This document shows, in pieces, positions 58,957 through 64,000 of a DNA stretch of 64,000 bases. Position numbers and translations under genes: made by a program. The notes under the pieces were generated by a model. The model had not been told where the DNA came from, did not search any database, and saw nothing but the letters and a program-made list of their open reading frames with translations. How positions within the stretch are numbered: position 1 is the first letter of the stretch; the number at the start of each line of letters is the position of its first letter. This DNA comes from Thermaceae bacterium (GTDB lineage: Bacteria; Deinococcota; Deinococci; Deinococcales; Marinithermaceae), in the NCBI GenBank assembly GCA_027067955.1, contig JAMOUW010000054.1:56606-120605 (forward strand). Reading direction: 5' to 3'.

Positions 58957-59117
58957 GAACCCACCTCCAGACCACCGGCTGCCCGCAGGCATCTCCTTTG
59001 ACCCAGTCTAAATATATTGACCGGTACCTGCAAGCCGGCTCTTAACCATCGTATCACCACCCTACTGGCGAAAAAACGTTATATATCCCGGGGGTTAGCA
59101 TGAAGCAAGGAGGTTCC

Positions 59118-60488
59118 ATGAAAACCATCATCGAGCCGTTCCGGATTAAGACGATAGAGCCCATAAAGATGACCACGGTTGCAGAGAGACGTGGAATGGC
59201 GGAGCGGGCCGGGTTCAACCTGTTCAAACTCCCGGCCGAAGAGGTGATCATAGATTTACTCACCGATTCCGGAACCAGCGCCATGTCCGCCGCGCAGTGG
59301 GGAGCTTTGATGCAGGGGGACGAATCTTATGCGGGGGCGCGCAGCTGGTACCGTTTCGAGCGCGCGGTTAAGGACATTTTCGGTTTTGAGCACGTGATTC
59401 CTGCCCACCAGGGGCGCGCCGCCGAGCGCATACTTTTCAGTGTGCTGGTAAAGACCGGTCACGTCGTGCCCAGCAACACCCACTTCGACACCACCCGGGC
59501 GAACATTGAGTTCGCCGGGGGCAGGGCGGTTGACCTTCCCGGTCCGGATGCCGTGGATCCTGCTTCGCGCGCGCCCTTCAAGGGGGACATGGACATTCGC
59601 GCGCTCGAGGCCCTGATCGCAGAGGTGGGGCCCGAGCGCATCCCGGTGATCATGCTGACGGTCACCAACAACTCGGGCGGCGGCCAGCCGGTGAGCATGG
59701 CCAACATCAAGGCGGTCTCGCGCATTGCCCGAACCCACGGGATCCCCTTCTACATCGACGCCTGCCGTTTCGCCGAGAACGCCTGGTTCATCAAGCAGCG
59801 CGAACCCGGCTACGCGCACAAGACCCCGCGCGCAATAGCCCGCGAAATGTTTTCCTACGCCGACGGCGCCACCATGTCGGCTAAGAAGGACGCCTTCGCC
59901 AACATAGGCGGTTTTCTGGTCACCAATGACGGCGACCTGGCGGCGCAGGAGCGCGACCTGCTGATTCTCACCGAAGGGTTCCCCACCTATGGCGGCCTGG
60001 CCGGGCGCGACCTGGAGGCCATAGCCGTCGGGCTTGATGAGGTTCTGGAGGAGGATTACCTGAACTACCGCGTGGCTTCCACCGCTTACGTAGCGCGCAA
60101 ACTGGACGAAGCGGGGGTGCCGGTAATGCTGCCTGCCGGCGGTCACGCGGTATATCTGGACGCACGCCGCTTTTTGCCGCACATTCCGCCGCTGCAATAT
60201 CCGGGGCAGGGGCTCTCGGTGGAGCTCTACGTTGAGGGCGGCGTGCGCGGCGTGGAGATCGGCACCGTAATGTTTGGCAAGGATCCCCACAGCGGCGAAG
60301 AAAAACCTGCCCACTGGGACCTGGTGCGCCTGGCCATTCCCCGTCGCGTCTACACCCAGAGCCACATGGACTACGTGGTGGAGGTGGTGGCTCAGGTATA
60401 CGAGCGTCGCGAGCGTGTCCGGGGTATGCGTATAGTGCGCGAGCCCCGCTTCCTGCGGCATTTTTCGGCCGAGTTCGCCTGGGTGTGA
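59118..60488 (+). CDS. tnaA: Tryptophanase
   Basis: PLP beta-eliminating lyase cleaving tryptophan to indole, pyruvate and ammonia. 456 residues: IDLLTDSGTSAMS, IPAHQGRAAERIL, YIDACRFAENAWFIKQREPGY, PLP-lysine in MSAKKDAFANIGGF, FPTYGGLAGRDLEA. At positions that separate the sister enzyme tyrosine phenol-lyase, Asp occurs in HFDTTRAN (Thr there) and Ile in GVEIGTV (Arg there), favouring tryptophanase. ATG 59118 follows AAGGAGG by four bases. No TnaC-like leader with a Trp codon was found in the short upstream region. Confidence 0.9.
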   Translation: MKTIIEPFRIKTIEPIKMTTVAERRGMAERAGFNLFKLPAEEVIIDLLTDSGTSAMSAAQWGALMQGDESYAGARSWYRFERAVKDIFGFEHVIPAHQGRAAERILFSVLVKTGHVVPSNTHFDTTRANIEFAGGRAVDLPGPDAVDPASRAPFKGDMDIRALEALIAEVGPERIPVIMLTVTNNSGGGQPVSMANIKAVSRIARTHGIPFYIDACRFAENAWFIKQREPGYAHKTPRAIAREMFSYADGATMSAKKDAFANIGGFLVTNDGDLAAQERDLLILTEGFPTYGGLAGRDLEAIAVGLDEVLEEDYLNYRVASTAYVARKLDEAGVPVMLPAGGHAVYLDARRFLPHIPPLQYPGQGLSVELYVEGGVRGVEIGTVMFGKDPHSGEEKPAHWDLVRLAIPRRVYTQSHMDYVVEVVAQVYERRERVRGMRIVREPRFLRHFSAEFAWV

Positions 60489-61067
60489 GGTCAGGATGTA
60501 GGATTTTTTCTGAACGGAAAGTAAACCCTTGGCTTCATTAACACCCACAACCCCCACCCCTACCCTCCCCCAGGGGAGGGAGAAAAAAAGATGGCCGCTC
60601 GGTGCCAAGCAGCCCGGTTCCGGCAAGCAGCAAGCCTCCCCCTCGGGGGAGGTGGCCGCAGGCCGGAGGGGGGTTTTGCCGTTTGGTTTTCGTATCCCCG
60701 GGCGGACCCGCGAAGCAGGTGAGACCCGGGAGCCTGCCCTGAACTTGATTCAGGGTCCATGCCGGGCGGTAAGCCAGCGTTTCGTTGCTGTTGATTGCCC
60801 CACCACAAGCCACAAGCCACCCACCACAAGCTGCTTTATCCGTATCCCCGGACGAGGCGGCATCCTGCCGCCGAGATCCGGGGTCCATGCTGGGTGGGAA
60901 GCCAGCGTTTCGTTGCTGTTGATTGCCCCACCACAAGCCACAAGCCACCCACCACAAGCTGCTTTATCCGTATCCCCGGACGAGGTAACCGAAGGTTGCC
61001 GGGATCCGGGGTCCATGCTGGGTGGGAAGCCGAGATTTGGTTGCTGCAAACCAGCCTTCAGTTGGCA

Positions 61068-61166
61068 AACATGATTGGTGACGGAGCCGCAAACGCAACC
61101 GTGGAGTTTGGGCGCGGCATGGGCCCCGGCTCGCGGTCGCTACGCTCCCTTGGCCGGGGACACGAA
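61068..61166. repeat. 99-bp direct repeat, copy 1
   Basis: Identical to 61302-61400, offset 234 bases. Begins AACATGATTGGTGACGGAG and ends at GGGGACACGAA; includes one palindrome of the CCCCGGCTCGCGG type. Confidence 0.85.
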
Positions 61167-61301
61167 CTACTTTCTTTCCCGTAACAAAAGCTGTATCCCC
61201 GGACGAGGCAACCGAAGGTTGCCGGGATCCGGGGTCCATGCTGGGCGATACCCCGAAATTAGATTGCTGCAGATTGCTGCGCATCAAGCCTTCAGTTAGA
61301 A

Positions 61302-61400
61302 AACATGATTGGTGACGGAGCCGCAAACGCAACCGTGGAGTTTGGGCGCGGCATGGGCCCCGGCTCGCGGTCGCTACGCTCCCTTGGCCGGGGACACGAA
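61302..61400. repeat. 99-bp direct repeat, copy 2
   Basis: Second copy of 61068-61166. Sequence diverges immediately after CACGAA; upstream similarity continues with a few mismatches to about 61290. Confidence 0.85.
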
Positions 61401-61918
61401 ATGCTGGATGTGAGACGCAGGGAGCGGGATGCAGGAAGCACCGTTTTTATCACCTACCAAGCCGCCCTCGGTTTGTTTTGCGTCGTTTTTCAAAAACCCA
61501 CCTCCCACACCCCACCCCCTACCTCCTGCTTTTGTCCGTTTCCCCGGACGACCGAGGCTGAAGGCCGAGGGAGATCCGGGGTCCATGCCGGGCGATAAGC
61601 CAGCGTTCCGTTGCCGTTGATTGCCCCACCACAAGCCACAAGCCACCCACCACAAGCCGCCTTTGCCCGTATCCCCGGACGAGGCGGCATCCTGCCGCCG
61701 AGATCCGGGGTCCATGCTGTATGCAACGCCGAGATTGAGGTGCCTATTAAAGAGCCCACCACAGGCCACAGGCTACTTGCCACAAGCCTTGCCGTTGGCG
61801 CCACGAACCACCCGGGCGGACCTGCGTGTTCTCCCGGACTGCGCACTTCCCGCGAGGGACGCCCGTCACCCCGGCCCGTGTTACATTGGCTTTAAGCGCT
61901 TCGTGCGCCCACAACACA

Positions 61919-62042
61919 GCTCCTTCGGGGCAGGGTGAAATTCCCGACCGGCGGTCAAAGCCCGCGAAGCCCGGCGCAAAGCGCGGGGCCCGACCCGGTG
62001 AAACTCCGGGGCCGACGGTGAAAGTCCGGATGGGAGGAGGAG
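61919..62042 (+). ncRNA. FMN riboswitch (RFN element)
   Basis: Conserved aptamer blocks appear in order: CTTCGGGGCAGGGTGAAATT, CCCGACCGGCGGT, AGCCCGCGA, GACCCGGTGAAACTCCGGGG, CCGACGGTGAAAGTCCGGAT and GGGAGGAGGAGG. Located upstream of ribD, so FMN should shut off riboflavin synthesis genes. A possible terminator follows. Confidence 0.95.
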
Positions 62043-62059
62043 GTGAAGGGCCTCTGGGC

Positions 62060-62095
62060 CCGGTGATGAGCTGGTACAGGTCACCCATTTTTCAA
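62060..62095 (+). terminator. Expression-platform terminator of the FMN riboswitch
   Basis: GGTGA ... TCACC (62060-62064 with 62080-62084) closes a hairpin followed by CATTTTTC. Lies between the aptamer and the ribD ribosome site GGAGG; its formation when FMN binds would stop transcription. Confidence 0.6.
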
Positions 62096-62117
62096 CCTGT
62101 CTTTTGGAGGCCGCGCC

Positions 62118-63260
62118 TTGGCCTTTAGCGACCGCGACGCGCGCTATATGCGGCGGGCGCTGGCGCTGGCCGAGCGGGCGCGCGGCCACACCAGCCCCAA
62201 CCCCATCGTCGGCGCGGTGGTAGTCAAAGATGGCCGCATCGTCGGCGAGGGCTTCCACCCCCGCGCCGGTGAGCCCCACGCCGAGGTCTTCGCCCTGCGC
62301 CAGGCGGGCGAGGCGGCCCGCGGGGCGACCGTCTACGTGACCCTCGAGCCCTGCAACCACCACGGCCGCACGCCGCCGTGTTCGCTAGCCCTTATCGAGG
62401 CCGGCGTGAGCCGGGTAGTCTACGCCGCGGCCGACCCCGGTAAAACTAGCGGCGGCGGGGCCGGGCGGCTGCAGCGGGCGGGCGTACGGGTAGAAGCGGG
62501 CTTGCTACAAGAAGAAGCCCGCGCCCAGAACCGCGCCTTCTTCCACGCCGCCGCCTTCGGCCGGCCCTTCGTGCTCTGGAAGGCGGCGCTGACCCTCGAC
62601 GGCAGGGTGGCCGCCAGCAGCCGCGGCGGCGAGGCGGTTTCGAACGCCCTCAGCCACCACGTCGCCCACGGCTACCGCCAGGCCTGCGCGGCCGTCGCCG
62701 TGGGCGCGGGCACGGTGCGGGGCGACGATCCGGCGCTAACGGTGCGCGAGCCCGATTTTCGCCCCTTTGCGGCGATGGTCGAACCGCCCCCGCTGCGCGA
62801 CCCGCTCAAGGTCATCTTCGACAGCCGGGCCAAAACGCCGCCCTCGGCGCGGCTCTTCGAGCCGGGGCCGCGCGGCGAGCCGGCCCGGGTGCTGGTATTC
62901 ACCGGCCAAGGGGCCGATCAGAAACGGATCGAGACGCTAGAGAAAGCCGGGGCCGGGGTGGTCGCGCTGCCGGCGGGCGAGGGTGGCCTGAGCGTAGAGG
63001 CGGCGCTCGCAGAGCTCTACCGGCGCGGTGTCGACTCGCTGCTACTCGAGGGCGGCCCCCGGCTAGCCGGCTCGTTCGTGCGGGCGGGGCTGGTGGACCG
63101 GGCGGCCTTCTTCGTCGCCCCGCGCATCCTGGGCGAGGGGCGCGGCCTGATTGAGGGATTCAGTTTCGGCTCGATGAAAAAGGCAGTACGTTTTCTGCCC
63201 GAGCGCTCGGAGGCGCTGGAAGGCGACCTCTGGATCGAGGGCCGTTTGGAGGTGGACTAG
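62118..63260 (+). CDS. ribD: Bifunctional riboflavin biosynthesis protein (deaminase/reductase)
   Basis: 380 residues. N-terminal deaminase acts on the diaminohydroxyphosphoribosyl-pyrimidine: zinc motif PHAEVFAL and VTLEPCNHHGRTPPCSLALI. C-terminal reductase: FVLWKAALTLDGRVAAS, GAGTVRGDDPALTVRE and SLLLEGGPRLAGSFVRAGLVD. TTG 62118 is used, seven bases after GGAGG. The stop TAG shares a base with the ribE start, so the genes are coupled. Confidence 0.95.
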   Translation: MAFSDRDARYMRRALALAERARGHTSPNPIVGAVVVKDGRIVGEGFHPRAGEPHAEVFALRQAGEAARGATVYVTLEPCNHHGRTPPCSLALIEAGVSRVVYAAADPGKTSGGGAGRLQRAGVRVEAGLLQEEARAQNRAFFHAAAFGRPFVLWKAALTLDGRVAASSRGGEAVSNALSHHVAHGYRQACAAVAVGAGTVRGDDPALTVREPDFRPFAAMVEPPPLRDPLKVIFDSRAKTPPSARLFEPGPRGEPARVLVFTGQGADQKRIETLEKAGAGVVALPAGEGGLSVEAALAELYRRGVDSLLLEGGPRLAGSFVRAGLVDRAAFFVAPRILGEGRGLIEGFSFGSMKKAVRFLPERSEALEGDLWIEGRLEVD

Positions 63261-63850
63261 TGTTTACCGGAATAGTCGAAGAAGTCGGCCGGGTAGCGCG
63301 GGCCGAGCCAAAGGGCGGCAACCTGCGCGTCTGGATCGAGGCGGAAAAGGTGCTCGAGGGCACCGAGGTGGGCGACTCGATAGCCACCAGCGGCGCCTGC
63401 CTGACCGTGGTCGAGCTCTCGCCGCGCGGCTTCGCGGTCGAGCTGGCCCGGGAAACCGTAAAGCGCACCGCGCCGCGCTGGCGGCCGGGAGCGCGGGTCA
63501 ACCTGGAGCGGGCCGCGCGCGTCGGCGACCGGCTCGACGGCCACCTGGTCACCGGCCACGTCGACGGCGTGGGGCGGGTGACGCGCTTTGAGCGCCGCCC
63601 CGGAGCGCACGACCTCTACGTGGAAGCGCCGGCCGAGCTGGCCCGCTACATCGCCGCCAAGGGCTCGATTACCATCGACGGCGTTTCGCTGACGGTGGTG
63701 GAAGTGCGCGGCCGGGTCTTCTCGGTCACCCTGATTCCCCACACCCTGCAGGTGACCACCCTGGGCGAGCTAAAGCCTGAGGGCGCGGTCAACCTGGAGA
63801 TAGACATCATCGCCCGCTACGTCGAGCGGCTGCTGGAGGCGCGCAAATGA
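63260..63850 (+). CDS. ribE: Riboflavin synthase, alpha subunit
   Basis: 196 residues, two lumazine-binding repeats. N-terminal MFTGIVEEVGRV, first repeat GDSIATSGACLTVVEL, HLVTGHVDGVGRV, second repeat GSITIDGVSLTVVEV, TLIPHTLQVTTLGEL. Dismutates two 6,7-dimethyl-8-ribityllumazine to riboflavin. GTG 63260 overlaps the ribD stop by one base; ribBA starts within the ATGA at its end. Confidence 0.95.
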   Translation: MFTGIVEEVGRVARAEPKGGNLRVWIEAEKVLEGTEVGDSIATSGACLTVVELSPRGFAVELARETVKRTAPRWRPGARVNLERAARVGDRLDGHLVTGHVDGVGRVTRFERRPGAHDLYVEAPAELARYIAAKGSITIDGVSLTVVEVRGRVFSVTLIPHTLQVTTLGELKPEGAVNLEIDIIARYVERLLEARK

Positions 63851-64000
63851 TCTACCCGATCGAAGAGATAATCGAAGACCTGCAAAACGGCAAGCCGGTA
63901 ATCATGGTGGACGACGAGGGGCGCGAAAACGAGGGGGACCTCATCTTTCCCGCCCAGTTCGCCACCAAAGACCTGGTCAACTTCGCCGTCAAGGAGGCGC
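63847..64000 (+). CDS. ribBA: 3,4-dihydroxy-2-butanone 4-phosphate synthase (ribB or ribBA), cut by window end
   Basis: First 51 residues only: IEEIIEDLQNGKPVIMVDDEGRENEGDLIFPAQF, the canonical N-terminus with the acidic metal-binding loop (DDEGRENEGDL). ATG 63847 overlaps the ribE TGA. Whether a GTP cyclohydrolase II domain follows (RibBA) cannot be seen, but the ribD-ribE-ribBA order makes it likely. Part of the FMN-riboswitch operon. Confidence 0.88.
   Translation, partial: MIYPIEEIIEDLQNGKPVIMVDDEGRENEGDLIFPAQFATKDLVNFAVKEA

Larger units (their letters stand above)
60489..61918. repeat. 1.4 kb non-coding block of REP-like palindromes and direct repeats
   Basis: Contains eight palindromic units: 60694-60732, 60844-60884, 60972-61012, 61122-61161, 61195-61235, 61356-61395, 61541-61582 and 61671-61711. 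Most share the frame ATCCCCGGA ... ATCCGGGGT with different inner stems. A spacer with TTGATTGCCCCACCACAAGC and following bases occurs three times (about 60791, 60919 and 61618), giving a 128-base period for the first two. Other symmetric stretches are CCCTCCCC-CA-GGGGAGGG (about 60563) and CCTCCCCC-TC-GGGGGAGG (about 60635). ORFs through it are repetitive and not credible genes. Confidence 0.8.

Noticed and set aside
58993..59117. TnaC-like leader upstream of tryptophanase
   Set aside because: The roughly 125 bases contain no short ORF with a Trp codon followed by a terminator; only AT-rich promoter-like sequence is seen.
60694..61711. CRISPR array
   Set aside because: Repeat units are 40-130 bases, irregularly spaced, palindromic with variable interiors, and no cas genes are nearby.
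60529..61938. Several short ORFs in the repeat block, with repeated peptides such as MDPGSRRQDA
   Set aside because: They translate the same palindromes over and over on both strands; no ribosome sites and no families.
61919..62042. Considered reporting the FMN riboswitch as novel
   Set aside because: It is a standard RFN element in the standard position before ribD; listed as a feature only.

Overview
The window looks like chromosomal DNA of a thermophilic member of Deinococcus-Thermus, most likely Thermales and probably closer to Oceanithermus, Marinithermus or Meiothermus than to Thermus itself. This is inferred from gene content, not from a database search. The signs are: high GC with many GTG and TTG starts; LysW-carrier lysine genes lysZ, lysJ and lysK; a family 5 (TTUDGB type) uracil-DNA glycosylase; a minor-pilin operon ending in a ComZ-like competence pilin; a DdrO/IrrE radiation-response pair; and a repeated promoter geometry in which a TANNNT -10 box lies exactly six bases before the start codon (leaderless mRNAs).

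Layout. 0.0-6.1 kb: glycerol catabolism (glpD end, glpK), a membrane diguanylate cyclase, a COG3044 ATPase, trmL and an exported unknown. 6.1-10.6 kb: lysK, lysJ with a lysine-rich leader peptide and attenuator, a PIN toxin-antitoxin pair, and lysZ with an ARG-box-like site. 10.7-14.8 kb: a broken GIY-YIG gene and an AmmeMemoRadiSam operon (amrS, amrB, amrA) followed by an arginine kinase with an out-of-frame start. 15-26 kb: a small basic protein, cmk, lipB-lipA, a DUF3054 membrane protein, a beta-hydroxyacid dehydrogenase, a degenerate resolvase-like protein, glycerate 2-kinase, nrnA, aroA and a 2-oxoacid:ferredoxin oxidoreductase. 26.2-34.3 kb: two consecutive minor-pilin clusters. 34.5-39.5 kb: branched-chain 2-oxoacid dehydrogenase complex with a branched-chain-rich leader ORF across a terminator. 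39.5-43.3 kb: rlmH, an HxlR regulator, groES-groEL under a CIRCE-like operator, and a SpoU methyltransferase.

43.3-45.1 kb: two decaying ADP-ribose hydrolase genes around a possible transposase relic. 45.3-47.3 kb: glgC and a SagB-type oxidoreductase. 47.4-51.4 kb: a small unknown gene diverging from ddrO-irrE across a palindrome, then a CDP-alcohol transferase, Nudix hydrolase, SDR and folE. 51.4-60.5 kb: HD protein, uracil-DNA glycosylase, carbonic anhydrase, phosphatase, acyl-CoA carboxylase, a VapC toxin with a frameshifted antitoxin, etfA-etfB, acyl-CoA dehydrogenase and tryptophanase. 60.5-61.9 kb: a 1.4 kb non-coding block of REP-like palindromes and direct repeats. 61.9-64 kb: FMN riboswitch and ribD-ribE-ribBA, the last gene cut by the window end.

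How the genes fit together: several neighbourhoods concern amino-acid use. Tryptophanase, BCKDH, ferredoxin oxidoreductase, ETF, acyl-CoA dehydrogenase and acyl-CoA carboxylase form a plausible route from amino acids through acyl-CoAs, while lipA and lipB supply lipoate for BCKDH. Two operons (lysJK and BCKDH) carry leader peptides whose codons match the substrate amino acids. No rRNA, tRNA, CRISPR array or intact insertion sequence was seen.
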